DNA from: Selenomonadaceae bacterium
GTDB lineage: Bacteria > Bacillota > Negativicutes > Selenomonadales > Selenomonadaceae
NCBI GenBank assembly: GCA_016280345.1
Contig: JAEEGN010000187.1
Coordinates: 1-19,726, forward strand
Direction: 5' to 3'
DNA: 19,726 nt
A program made the position numbers and the translations under genes. Shown in pieces: positions 6,665-14,414 of the stretch (positions within the stretch are counted from its first letter, which is position 1; every line of letters begins with the position of its first letter). The notes below the pieces were generated by a model. That model was not told the origin of the DNA. It saw nothing but the letters and a program-made list of their open reading frames with translations, and searched no databases.

Positions 6665-9207
6665 AGCAATATGTGGTCACCGGCATGACCTGCGCCGCTT
6701 GCAGCGCCCGGATAGAAAAGGCGGTCAACCAGGTGCCGGGGGTGGATTCCTGCGCAGTGAGCCTGCTCACGAATTCCATGGGCGTCGAGGGCAGCGCTTC
6801 GCCGGCGGCGGTGATTGCCGCCGTCGAGGGTGCCGGGTACGGGGCGTCACTGAAGGACGGCACCGCCCCGGCCGCGGCGGCTGATTCCATTGCGGCGGAG
6901 GAGATGCTGCTGGAGGATAGGGAGACGCCGCAGTTGAAGCGCCGCCTATGGGCGTCGCTGGCGTTTCTGGCGGCGCTCATGTACCTCACCATGGGGCATG
7001 GGATGATGGGCTGGCCGCTGCCGTCCTTTTTCGCCGGGAACACGGTGGCACTGGCGCTGGCGGAATTGCTGCTGGCCACCGTCGTCATGGTCATCAACCA
7101 GCGGTTTTTCATCAGCGGCACGAAGAGTCTGCTGGGCGGCGCGCCCAACATGGACGCGTTGGTGGCGCTGGGCTCAGCGGCGGCCTTCGTGTACAGCACC
7201 GGGGCGCTGTTCGCGATGACGGCGGCGCAGATGGCGGGCGATACGGCAAGACTGAAGGCGCTGCATCACGACCTCTACTTTGAGTCGGCGGCAATGATCC
7301 TGGCCCTCATCACGGTGGGGAAAATGCTGGAGGCGCGCTCCAAGGGGCGGACGACGAACGCCCTGCGGGGACTGATGAAGCTGGCGCCCCGGACGGCGAA
7401 CGTCGAGCGCGACGGGGTGGAAATGACAATCGCGGCGGCGGAGGTCAGGCTGGGGGATGTCTTCGTGGTGCGGCCGGGGGAGAGCATCCCGGTGGACGGC
7501 GTGATTCTCGACGGCGTCAGCGCCGTGGACGAGTCGGCCCTCACCGGCGAGAGCCTGCCGGTGGACAAGCGGGCGGGGGATGAGGTGGCCTCGGCGACCA
7601 TGAACCAGTCCGGCTTCCTGCGTTGCCGGGCGACGCGGGTGGGGCAGGACACGACGCTTTCCCAGATCATCCGGCTCGTCGAGGGCGCGGCGGCGACGAA
7701 GGCCCCGATTGCCAAGATAGCCGACCGGGTTTCCGGCGTCTTCGTGCCGGTGGTCATCGTGCTGGCGGTTTTGACCACCGCGGCCTGGCTTCTGGCCGGG
7801 GCTGAGACCGGCGACGCCGTGGCCCGGGGCATCGCTGTCCTCGTCATCAGTTGCCCCTGCGCGTTGGGGCTGGCGACACCGGTGGCCATCATGGCGGGCA
7901 GCGGCCAGGCGGCGAAGCACGGCCTGCTGTTCAAGACGGCAGCGGCCCTGGAGACAGCCGGGAAAACCCAAATCGTCGCCCTGGACAAGACCGGCACCAT
8001 CACCCGGGGCGAGCCGGTGGTGACGGATGTGCTACCGGCGCCCGGCGTCAGTGAAACGGCGCTTTGGGAGACGGCATTGGCGCTGGAGGCGAAGAGCGAG
8101 CACCCGCTGGCGAAGGCCATCTGCCGGCAGGCGGCGGCGGAGCGCATGACGCCGCGCCCGGTGGAGGGCTTTGCCGCCCTCAGCGGCAGCGGTGTCCGAG
8201 CAATGCAGAACGGGGCCGAGCTCATCGGCGGCAGCCTGACGTTCCTCAGCGAGCGGCTGACGGTGCCCGGAGCGCTGCGGGAGAAAGCGGAGGCGCTGGC
8301 CGGACAGGGCAGGACACCGCTGTTCTTCGCCCGGGGCGGGGCGCTGCAGGGTATCATCGCCGTGGCGGATGTCATCAAGGAGGACAGCCGGCAGGCCATC
8401 GCCGAGATCAAGGGCATGGGCATCCGGGTAGTCATGCTGACTGGCGACAACCGGCGAACCGCCGAGGCCATCGGCCGCGAGGCTGGGGTGGACCGGGTGA
8501 TCGCCGGGGTGCGTCCCGGCGGCAAGGAGGAGGCCATCCAGCGGCTGCAGGAGGCGGGCCGGACGATGATGGTGGGCGACGGCATTAACGACGCCCCGGC
8601 CCTGACCCGGGCGGATATCGGCGTCGCCATCGGCGCCGGAGCGGATATCGCTATCGACGCGGCCGGCGTGGTCCTTATGAAGAGCCGGCTGACGGATGTG
8701 GCGGCGGCCATCCGGCTCAGCCGGGCGACGCTCCGCAACATCCATGAGAATCTGTTTTGGGCGTTTTTCTATAATATCATCGGAATTCCTTTGGCTGCCG
8801 GCGTCTTCATTCCCCTGACCGGCTGGACGCTGAGCCCGATGTTCGCGGCGGCGGCCATGAGCCTTTCCAGCTTCTGTGTCGTCACCAACGCCCTGCGGCT
8901 GAATTTCCTCGACCTTTACGACAGCCGCGGCGACAAGAAGATTCCATCGGTTGACCTTCCCATAGAGGAAGAGAATAAAGAAAACGAGGTGCAGACAATG
9001 AAAAAGACAATGAAAATCGAAGGCATGACCTGCGGCCACTGCGAGGGTACGGTGAAGAAGGCGCTGGAGGCGTTGCCCGGCGTGGAAGGGGCTGTCGTCA
9101 GCCACGAGACGGGCACGGCAGAGATCAGCCTGTCGGCGGAAGTGGCCGATGAGGCCCTGAAGGAAGCCGTCGAGGCGAAGGATTACACGGTCCTGGCGAT
9201 AGAGTAA
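6661..9207 (+). CDS. copA: Cu(I)-translocating P1B-type ATPase CopA with a C-terminal CopZ-like HMA domain fused in frame (848 aa)
   Basis: The ATG at 6661 has AGGAAGGAG 7 nt upstream. Order of parts: N-terminal HMA domain with CAAC (11-14); transmembrane segments from about residue 96; actuator loop TGES (295-298); metal-site helix CPC (398-400); phosphorylation site DKTGT (442-446, Asp442); nucleotide-domain His-Pro (481-482); hinge GDGINDAP starting at 639; Tyr-Asn (704-705); and MSLSS (733-737). CPC, YN and MxxSS together are the P1B-1 signature of Cu(I) export. After the last helix comes a polar, acidic linker of about 40 residues, then a complete 69-residue HMA domain from Met780 with CGHC (791-794). 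A domain at that end is unusual because CopA HMA domains are normally N-terminal. It may be made as a fusion, as separate CopZ from an internal start, or both. Followed by a strong terminator. Confidence 0.93.
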   Translation: MKQYVVTGMTCAACSARIEKAVNQVPGVDSCAVSLLTNSMGVEGSASPAAVIAAVEGAGYGASLKDGTAPAAAADSIAAEEMLLEDRETPQLKRRLWASLAFLAALMYLTMGHGMMGWPLPSFFAGNTVALALAELLLATVVMVINQRFFISGTKSLLGGAPNMDALVALGSAAAFVYSTGALFAMTAAQMAGDTARLKALHHDLYFESAAMILALITVGKMLEARSKGRTTNALRGLMKLAPRTANVERDGVEMTIAAAEVRLGDVFVVRPGESIPVDGVILDGVSAVDESALTGESLPVDKRAGDEVASATMNQSGFLRCRATRVGQDTTLSQIIRLVEGAAATKAPIAKIADRVSGVFVPVVIVLAVLTTAAWLLAGAETGDAVARGIAVLVISCPCALGLATPVAIMAGSGQAAKHGLLFKTAAALETAGKTQIVALDKTGTITRGEPVVTDVLPAPGVSETALWETALALEAKSEHPLAKAICRQAAAERMTPRPVEGFAALSGSGVRAMQNGAELIGGSLTFLSERLTVPGALREKAEALAGQGRTPLFFARGGALQGIIAVADVIKEDSRQAIAEIKGMGIRVVMLTGDNRRTAEAIGREAGVDRVIAGVRPGGKEEAIQRLQEAGRTMMVGDGINDAPALTRADIGVAIGAGADIAIDAAGVVLMKSRLTDVAAAIRLSRATLRNIHENLFWAFFYNIIGIPLAAGVFIPLTGWTLSPMFAAAAMSLSSFCVVTNALRLNFLDLYDSRGDKKIPSVDLPIEEENKENEVQTMKKTMKIEGMTCGHCEGTVKKALEALPGVEGAVVSHETGTAEISLSAEVADEALKEAVEAKDYTVLAIE
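8986..9000 (+). promoter_or_regulatory. copZ: Internal ribosome binding site and ATG for a stand-alone CopZ
   Basis: Inside the copA frame GAGGTG (8986-8991) stands 6 nt before ATG 8998-9000. The following 69 codons, to the stop at 9205-9207, are a full-length CopZ-type copper chaperone starting Met-Lys-Lys-Thr-Met-Lys. Length and start match free-standing CopZ proteins, so a separate chaperone may be translated from here. Whether translation reinitiates, or the site is a relic of a formerly separate gene, cannot be told from sequence. Confidence 0.5.
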
Positions 9208-9223
9208 CCGCTTGGGGAACAAG

Positions 9224-9265
9224 GCTGCCGCCGGAGGGGATGGCCCTCTGGCGGCGGCTTTTTTT
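9224..9265 (+). terminator. Strong terminator of the copper operon
   Basis: A 15-bp GC-rich stem (9224-9238 with 9244-9258, two non-Watson-Crick positions) around a 5-nt loop is followed by seven T (9259-9265). It begins 17 nt after the copA stop and separates the copper operon from the heat-shock promoter. Confidence 0.93.
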
Positions 9266-9327
9266 CATGGCGGCCGAAAATTTTGCCGGTTGGTCGCAAA
9301 AAATCTAAAATTTTTATGTTTGACTTA

Positions 9328-9356
9328 TTGACTTTTTATACAGGGTGGAGTATATT
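9328..9356 (+). promoter_or_regulatory. Sigma-A promoter of the hrcA-grpE-dnaK-dnaJ operon
   Basis: TTGACT (9328-9333) and TATATT (9351-9356) are separated by exactly 17 nt in an AT-rich stretch. The predicted start point, around 9363, falls just before the CIRCE element, so CIRCE lies at the beginning of the transcript. A second TTGACT at 9320 is 8 nt further upstream and has the wrong spacing. Confidence 0.85.
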
Positions 9357-9368
9357 CTAGACAGAAGG

Positions 9369-9395
9369 TTAGCACTCATCTTCGTGGAGTGCTAA
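9369..9395 (+). promoter_or_regulatory. CIRCE operator (HrcA binding site)
   Basis: The arms TTAGCACTC (9369-9377) and GAGTGCTAA (9387-9395) are perfectly complementary and match the CIRCE consensus exactly, including the 9-nt spacer. HrcA, encoded directly downstream, represses from this element and is inactivated by heat. It lies 18 nt before the hrcA ATG. Confidence 0.97.
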
Positions 9396-9413
9396 CAGCG
9401 GAGGAAAGGTACG

Positions 9414-10442
9414 ATGGATGAACGTAAGCAGCGGATTTTGCAGGCAATCGTACAAGACTATATCGAGTCGGCGGAGCCGGTGGGTTCGAGGACGCTGGCC
9501 CGGAAATACGATCTGGGCGTGAGTCCGGCGACAATCCGCAACGAGATGGCCGACCTCGAAATGCTGGGCTATCTGGAGCATATCCATACGTCCTCGGGAC
9601 GCATCCCTTCCTCCAAAGGCTACCGCTTCTATGTGGACGACCTCATGCCGCCGCAGGAGCTCAGCCGGCAGGAGAAGGCCCTGATCGACCGGTGGTACCG
9701 GGAGCGGGCACAGCGCATCGAGGAGGTCTTCCGGGAAACGGCCCAGATTATCTCCCAGGTGACGAAGAATATCGCCCTGGTGCTGGCGCCGCAGCTCACG
9801 CGGGCGAAGTTCCGCTGCCTGCAGTTCCTGCCGATGGACGACCACGACCGGCGGGCCATCGCCGTGGTGATGACGGACGCCGGCTTCGTGGAGAACAAGG
9901 TGGTGGCGATTCCCGAGGGGGCGACATTCGAGGACTTCCGGCGCATGGCGGGCGTCATCAACCAGTGCCTGGCCGGCCAGTCGCTGGGCAAGGTTTCGCC
10001 GGCCATCATGAAGCGGATCCGTGAGGAGATCGGCGACGCCGAGCTCTACGAAGCGGCCCGTGAGGTCATCCACCGGGCCCTCGACAGCGGCAAGGCGGAC
10101 CGGCTCTACCTCGGCGGCCGTACCGCCATGCTGGAGCAACCGGAGTTCCACGATGTGGAAAAGGTCAAGGAAATTTTGCTGATGCTGGAGGAGGAACAAC
10201 TCCTCAAGGACATCCTTCGCTCCCACATGGGCGAGGGTCTGCGGGTGACCATCGGCCGGGAGAACGAGTACCGCGGCATCCAGGATTGCAGCGTGATTAC
10301 CGCGAGCTACCATCTGGGCGGAGAGCTCCTGGGGACGATTGCCGTGATCGGGCCGACGCGCATGGAGGACGGCAAGGCGATGACGCTGCTTGACTACATG
10401 AACGGCCATCTGGCCGAGGTGGTGCGGAAGTTTAGCTGGTAG
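9414..10442 (+). CDS. hrcA: Heat-inducible transcription repressor HrcA (342 aa)
   Basis: The start ATG 9414 has AGGAAAGG 4 nt upstream. The N-terminal ~75 residues are the winged-helix DNA-binding domain, recognised from MDERKQRILQAIVQDYIE at the start and GVSPATIRNEMADLE in the recognition region, followed by the HTSSGRIPSSKGYRFYVD stretch typical of HrcA. The rest is the dimerisation and effector domain, ending in a GPTRM motif (with Tyr-Met-Asn-Gly) characteristic of the family C-terminus. Length is normal. HrcA represses CIRCE-controlled chaperone genes and depends on GroEL for folding in well-studied species. First gene of the operon; 27 nt separate it from grpE. Confidence 0.97.
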   Translation: MDERKQRILQAIVQDYIESAEPVGSRTLARKYDLGVSPATIRNEMADLEMLGYLEHIHTSSGRIPSSKGYRFYVDDLMPPQELSRQEKALIDRWYRERAQRIEEVFRETAQIISQVTKNIALVLAPQLTRAKFRCLQFLPMDDHDRRAIAVVMTDAGFVENKVVAIPEGATFEDFRRMAGVINQCLAGQSLGKVSPAIMKRIREEIGDAELYEAAREVIHRALDSGKADRLYLGGRTAMLEQPEFHDVEKVKEILLMLEEEQLLKDILRSHMGEGLRVTIGRENEYRGIQDCSVITASYHLGGELLGTIAVIGPTRMEDGKAMTLLDYMNGHLAEVVRKFSW

Positions 10443-10469
10443 CGGCGCGAAGCGGGAGAGGTGAGGGAT

Positions 10470-11114
10470 ATGCCATTCATGAAAGATAAAATGAAGAAAA
10501 AGGATGAAGCGAGCTTGGAGGACATGAGGGAACAGATCGAAGAGGCTGAAATGCAGGAAAATCCCGGAACAGAGGCGCCGCCGGAGGGCCCGGAGACAGA
10601 CGAAGCCAGGACCGTTCCGGCGGAAGAAGAAGCTGGGCCGGAGGCGGCGCCGCTGGAGGAAGCCCCGGCGGCGCCGCTGGAAAAACTGAAGGCGGAGCTG
10701 GCGGAAAAGGATACCCGTTTCCTTCGTTTGCAGGCGGATTTCGAGAACTTCCGCCGACGGACCCGCCAGGAAAAGGAAGAGCTGGCAGCGGTGGTCACCC
10801 AGTCGCTGCTCGCCGATATGCTGCCGCTTCTCGATAACCTCGAGCGGGCGTTGGCCGCGGAGAGCAGCGACGCCGGGAGCCTGCGGACCGGCGTGGAGAT
10901 GATTCACCGGCAGTTCAGCGAGGCTTTGAAGAAAAACGGGCTGGAGTACATTGAAACCGCCGGGAAGAAGTTCGACCCGAATTTCCATCAGGCGGTCATG
11001 CGGGTGCAGAACCCCGAACTGGAGGATGAGACCATCGCCGCCGAGCTTCAGAAGGGCTACATGGCGAAGGGAAAGGTCATCCGGCCCAGCATGGTGCAGG
11101 TGGTGGCGAATTAG
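10470..11114 (+). CDS. grpE: Nucleotide exchange factor GrpE (214 aa)
   Basis: GrpE releases ADP from DnaK to reset the chaperone cycle. The first ~70 residues are low-complexity, acidic and rich in Glu, Pro and Ala. A coiled-coil region follows (KLKAELAEKDTRFLRLQADF), then the diagnostic DFENFRRRT motif. The C-terminal beta domain includes GKKFDPNFHQAVMRV and ends KGKVIRPSMVQV. The chosen ATG 10470 has GGGAGAGG about 9 nt upstream. A GTG at 10461 in the same frame would add three residues and cannot be excluded. It sits between hrcA and dnaK in the usual order, and 89 nt separate it from the dnaK start. Confidence 0.95.
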   Translation: MPFMKDKMKKKDEASLEDMREQIEEAEMQENPGTEAPPEGPETDEARTVPAEEEAGPEAAPLEEAPAAPLEKLKAELAEKDTRFLRLQADFENFRRRTRQEKEELAAVVTQSLLADMLPLLDNLERALAAESSDAGSLRTGVEMIHRQFSEALKKNGLEYIETAGKKFDPNFHQAVMRVQNPELEDETIAAELQKGYMAKGKVIRPSMVQVVAN

Positions 11115-11137
11115 CGAAAAAGGCGATCGGCCGTTTC

Positions 11138-11152
11138 GCGGGCCCTGCCCGC
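11138..11152 (+). other. Small hairpin in the grpE-dnaK gap
   Basis: GCGGG (11138-11142) pairs with CCCGC (11148-11152) around CCCTG and is followed by TTTCT. It could be a weak attenuator or an mRNA processing or stability element that lets dnaK be expressed above grpE. The stem is only 5 bp, so this is tentative. No promoter for dnaK was found here. Confidence 0.3.
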
Positions 11153-11203
11153 TTTCTATAGATCAGAATATCGCATTGACAGACAGAAATGGAGGAAATA
11201 AAA

Positions 11204-13075
11204 ATGGCAAAGGTAATCGGTATTGATTTAGGCACGACGAATTCCGTCGTATCCGTGATGGAGGGCGGCGAGCCCACCGTCATCACGAACCCTGAGGGCA
11301 GCCGCCTGACACCGTCGGTGGTTGGCTTCACCAAGGACGGCCAACGGCTCATCGGCCAGCTCGCCAAGCGGCAGGCCGTCTCGAACCCGGACCGCACCAT
11401 CGCGTCCATTAAGCGTCACATGGGCGAGAAAGACTACAAGGTCACGATTGACGACAAGAGCTACACGCCGCCGGAAATCTCGGCGATGGTGTTGCAGAAG
11501 CTGAAGGCGGACGCCGAGGCGTATCTCGGCGAGACCGTCACCCAGGCGGTCATCACCGTGCCGGCGTATTTCAACGACAGCCAGCGCCAGGCGACAAAGG
11601 ACGCCGGCAAGATCGCAGGCCTCGACGTGCTCCGCATCATCAACGAACCGACAGCGGCGGCGCTGGCCTACGGCCTCGACAAGGACAGCGACGAGACGAT
11701 TCTTGTCTTCGACCTCGGCGGCGGCACCTTCGATGTTTCAATCCTGGAGCTCGGCGACGGCGTCTTCGAAGTCAAGGCCACGAACGGCAATACCCATCTC
11801 GGCGGCGATGATTTCGACCATCGCATCGTTGATTGGATGGTGGCGGAGTTCAAGAAGGACAACGGCATCGACCTGGCGGCGGACAAGATGAGCGCCCAGC
11901 GCCTGGTGGAGGCGGCGGAGAAAGCGAAGATCGAGCTTTCCAGCATGCTGTCCACGAACATCAACCTGCCCTTCATCACCGCCGGTCCTTCCGGCCCGCT
12001 CCACCTCGACCTTACGCTGACCCGGGCGAAGTTCGACGAACTGACCCGCGACCTGGTGGAAGCGACGATGGAGCCGACCCGTAAGGCGATGGCCGACGCC
12101 GAGCTCAACCCGTCCGACATCAACAAGGTCATTCTCGTCGGCGGTTCCTCCCGTATCCCGGCGGTGCAGGACGCCATCAAGAAGTATCTGAACAAGGAGC
12201 CGAACCACGGCGTCAACCCCGATGAGTGCGTCTCGGTGGGCGCGGCCACCCAGGGCGGCGTCCTGGTGGGCGAAGTCAAGGATGTGCTTCTGCTCGACGT
12301 CACGCCGCTGTCTTTGGGCATCGAGACCCTGGGCGGCGTCTGCACGAAAATCATCGAGCGCAACACCACCATCCCGACGTCGAAGAGCCAGGTGTTCTCC
12401 ACCGCTTCCGACAACCAGCCGTCGGTGGATATCCATGTGCTGCAGGGCGAGCGCGAGATGGCCGCCGGCAACAAGACGCTGGGCCGTTTTGAGTTGTCTG
12501 ACATCCCGCCGGCGCCGCGCGGCGTGCCGAAAATCGAGGTCAAGTTTGATATCGATGCCAACGGCATTGTCCACGTCTCGGCGAAGGATCTCGGCACCGG
12601 CAAGGAACAGAAGATCACCATCCAGTCCGACAGCGGCATGAGCAAGGATGATATCGACCGCATGGTCAAGGAAGCCGAGGCCCACTCCGCCGAGGACAAG
12701 AAGCAGAAGGAAGCCATCGAGATCAAGAACAACGCTGACAACCTCGTCTATCAGGCGGAGAAGACGATCCGCGACCTCGGCGATAAGGCTGACAAGGCGA
12801 AAGTCGATGAGGCGAAAGCGGCCATCGAGAAAGTCAAGGAGGCTGTAAAGAGCGGCGACAACGACGCCATCAAGAAGGCCACCGAAGAACTGCAGAAGCC
12901 GCTTTATGAGATTAGCGCCGCCGCCTATCAGCAGGCGCAGTCCGCCGGCCCGTCCGCTGGCGGCGCCGAGGCGGGCCCGGAGCCCGGTCCCGAGGCGGCG
13001 AAGGACAGCGCCAAGAAAGAGGATGACAACGTCGTTGACGCGGAATACACCGAGGTCAAGGACGACAAGAAATGA
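11204..13075 (+). CDS. dnaK: Hsp70 chaperone DnaK (623 aa)
   Basis: DnaK binds exposed hydrophobic segments of client proteins in an ATP-dependent cycle with DnaJ and GrpE. The ATPase domain begins VIGIDLGTTNSVVSV and contains DLGGGTFDVSIL and the VGGSSRIPAVQ motif. The interdomain linker VLLLDVTPLS starts near residue 361, followed by the beta-sandwich peptide-binding domain and the helical lid. The tail is Gly/Ala/Pro-rich and ends in an acidic DDNVVDAEYTEVKDDKK. The ATG at 11204 has GGAGG 8 nt upstream and gives the usual MAKVIGID N-terminus. The N-terminal region lacks the insertion seen in proteobacterial DnaK, as expected for Firmicutes. 44 nt separate it from dnaJ. Confidence 0.98.
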   Translation: MAKVIGIDLGTTNSVVSVMEGGEPTVITNPEGSRLTPSVVGFTKDGQRLIGQLAKRQAVSNPDRTIASIKRHMGEKDYKVTIDDKSYTPPEISAMVLQKLKADAEAYLGETVTQAVITVPAYFNDSQRQATKDAGKIAGLDVLRIINEPTAAALAYGLDKDSDETILVFDLGGGTFDVSILELGDGVFEVKATNGNTHLGGDDFDHRIVDWMVAEFKKDNGIDLAADKMSAQRLVEAAEKAKIELSSMLSTNINLPFITAGPSGPLHLDLTLTRAKFDELTRDLVEATMEPTRKAMADAELNPSDINKVILVGGSSRIPAVQDAIKKYLNKEPNHGVNPDECVSVGAATQGGVLVGEVKDVLLLDVTPLSLGIETLGGVCTKIIERNTTIPTSKSQVFSTASDNQPSVDIHVLQGEREMAAGNKTLGRFELSDIPPAPRGVPKIEVKFDIDANGIVHVSAKDLGTGKEQKITIQSDSGMSKDDIDRMVKEAEAHSAEDKKQKEAIEIKNNADNLVYQAEKTIRDLGDKADKAKVDEAKAAIEKVKEAVKSGDNDAIKKATEELQKPLYEISAAAYQQAQSAGPSAGGAEAGPEPGPEAAKDSAKKEDDNVVDAEYTEVKDDKK

Positions 13076-13119
13076 GGAAGCAGCAGGATGAGCTTCGATA
13101 GGAAACGAGGTGGTGCGGC

Positions 13120-14274
13120 GTGAGCGATAAGCGCGATTACTATGAAGTGCTCGGCGTGGAAAAGGGCGCGTCGGACGCGGATATCAAGAAGGCATTCAAG
13201 AAGCTGGCCCGCAAGTACCATCCCGATCTCAACCGCGATGACCCCAAGGCCGCTGAGGAGAAGTTCAAGGAGGTCAACGAGGCCTACAGCGTCCTTTCCG
13301 ACCCCCAGAAGCGGCAACAGTATGACCAGTTCGGTCATGCCGCCTTCGAGGGGCCGGGTGGGGGCGGTGGTGCCGGAGGGTTCAGCGGCTTTGGCGGCTT
13401 CGGTGGCTTCGGCGGCGGCGGATTCGACGACATCTTCGACGCCTTCTTCGGCGGTGGGGGTAGCCGTGGCCGGCGGCAAGGGCCGGAGCGGGGCTCCGAC
13501 CTTCGCTACGACCTGGAAATCGCTTTCGAGGAGGCGGCCTTCGGCAAAGAGGCGGAGCTAACCATCCCCCGGACCGAGGAATGCTCCACCTGCCACGGCA
13601 GCGGCGCGGCCGCCGGTACGCAGCCGGAGACATGCCCCGAGTGCCACGGCAGCGGCCAAGTGCAACACGCGCAGAACACGCCCTTCGGCCGCATCGTAAA
13701 CTCGCGGCCCTGCGGACGGTGTAGCGGCACCGGCAAGATTGTCAAGAATCCCTGTCCTGCCTGCCACGGCAGTGGTCATCAGAAGGTGCGCCGCACGATC
13801 CGAGTGAAGATTCCCGCCGGCGTTGACGAGGGCTCCCGCATCCGGGTAGCCGGCGGCGGTGAAGCGGGGCGGCGGGGCGGCCCGGCGGGCGACCTGTTCG
13901 TCTATGTCTTCGTGAAGCCGCATAAGCTGTTCCAGCGGGACGGCTCTGATGTCGTTTGCGAGGTGCCGGTTTCCTTCGTCCAGGCGGCACTGGGTGACAC
14001 GCTGGAGGTGCCGACGCTGGACGGCAAGGTGGAGATGAAAATTCCTGCCGGCATCCAGTCGGGCCAGATCCTGCGCCTCAAGGGGCGGGGCATCCCGTTC
14101 CTGCGGGGCAAGGGTCGCGGCGACCAGCACGTCCGAGTGAAGGTTCTGACGCCGCAAAAGCTGTCGTCCCGGCAAAAGGAGCTGCTGAAGGAATTCGGCG
14201 AGCTCTCGGGGGAGAATGTCAACCCCGAGCAGAAGAGCTTCATGGATACTGTACGGAACCTGTTCAAGAAGTGA
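13120..14274 (+). CDS. dnaJ: Hsp40 co-chaperone DnaJ (384 aa)
   Basis: DnaJ delivers clients to DnaK and stimulates its ATPase. The J-domain has the HPD motif at residues 34-36. A Gly/Phe-rich segment follows at about 77-115. The zinc domain has four repeats: CSTCHGSG (Cys155/158), CPECHGSG (172/175), CGRCSGTG (198/201) and CPACHGSG (212/215), so both zinc sites are intact. The C-terminal substrate-binding domains are complete. The start is a GTG at 13120 with GAGGTGG upstream and gives the expected MSDKRDYYEVLG N-terminus. Type I DnaJ of normal length; last gene of the heat-shock operon. Confidence 0.97.
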   Translation: MSDKRDYYEVLGVEKGASDADIKKAFKKLARKYHPDLNRDDPKAAEEKFKEVNEAYSVLSDPQKRQQYDQFGHAAFEGPGGGGGAGGFSGFGGFGGFGGGGFDDIFDAFFGGGGSRGRRQGPERGSDLRYDLEIAFEEAAFGKEAELTIPRTEECSTCHGSGAAAGTQPETCPECHGSGQVQHAQNTPFGRIVNSRPCGRCSGTGKIVKNPCPACHGSGHQKVRRTIRVKIPAGVDEGSRIRVAGGGEAGRRGGPAGDLFVYVFVKPHKLFQRDGSDVVCEVPVSFVQAALGDTLEVPTLDGKVEMKIPAGIQSGQILRLKGRGIPFLRGKGRGDQHVRVKVLTPQKLSSRQKELLKEFGELSGENVNPEQKSFMDTVRNLFKK

Positions 14275-14278
14275 TGGG

Positions 14279-14323
14279 AAAAGCTACCACCGAATGGAAT
14301 GCCTCTTTCGGCGGTAGCTTTTT
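14279..14323 (+). terminator. Terminator of the heat-shock operon
   Basis: A 16-bp stem with one mismatch pairs 14279-14294 with 14307-14322 around a 12-nt loop. It includes AGCTACC/GGTAGCT at its base and ends in five T. It starts 4 nt after the dnaJ stop codon. Confidence 0.9.
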
Positions 14324-14414
14324 CTGATGGAGAGGCGAATTTCCCCGAAAGGCGCGCGGGCGGCGGCTTCTCGGTGGGGAAGTGCCATGTTTTTCCGGTG
14401 TTTGAGGCGATAGT

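Noticed and set aside
11176..11181. TTGACA before dnaK as a separate promoter
   Set aside because: No -10 box fits at 16-18 nt; that position already falls in the ribosome binding site and start of dnaK.
11668..12741. Long minus-strand frames opposite dnaK (and similar ones opposite copA)
   Set aside because: Ser/Arg/Pro-rich mirror frames of biased codons; dnaK and copA are certain on the plus strand.
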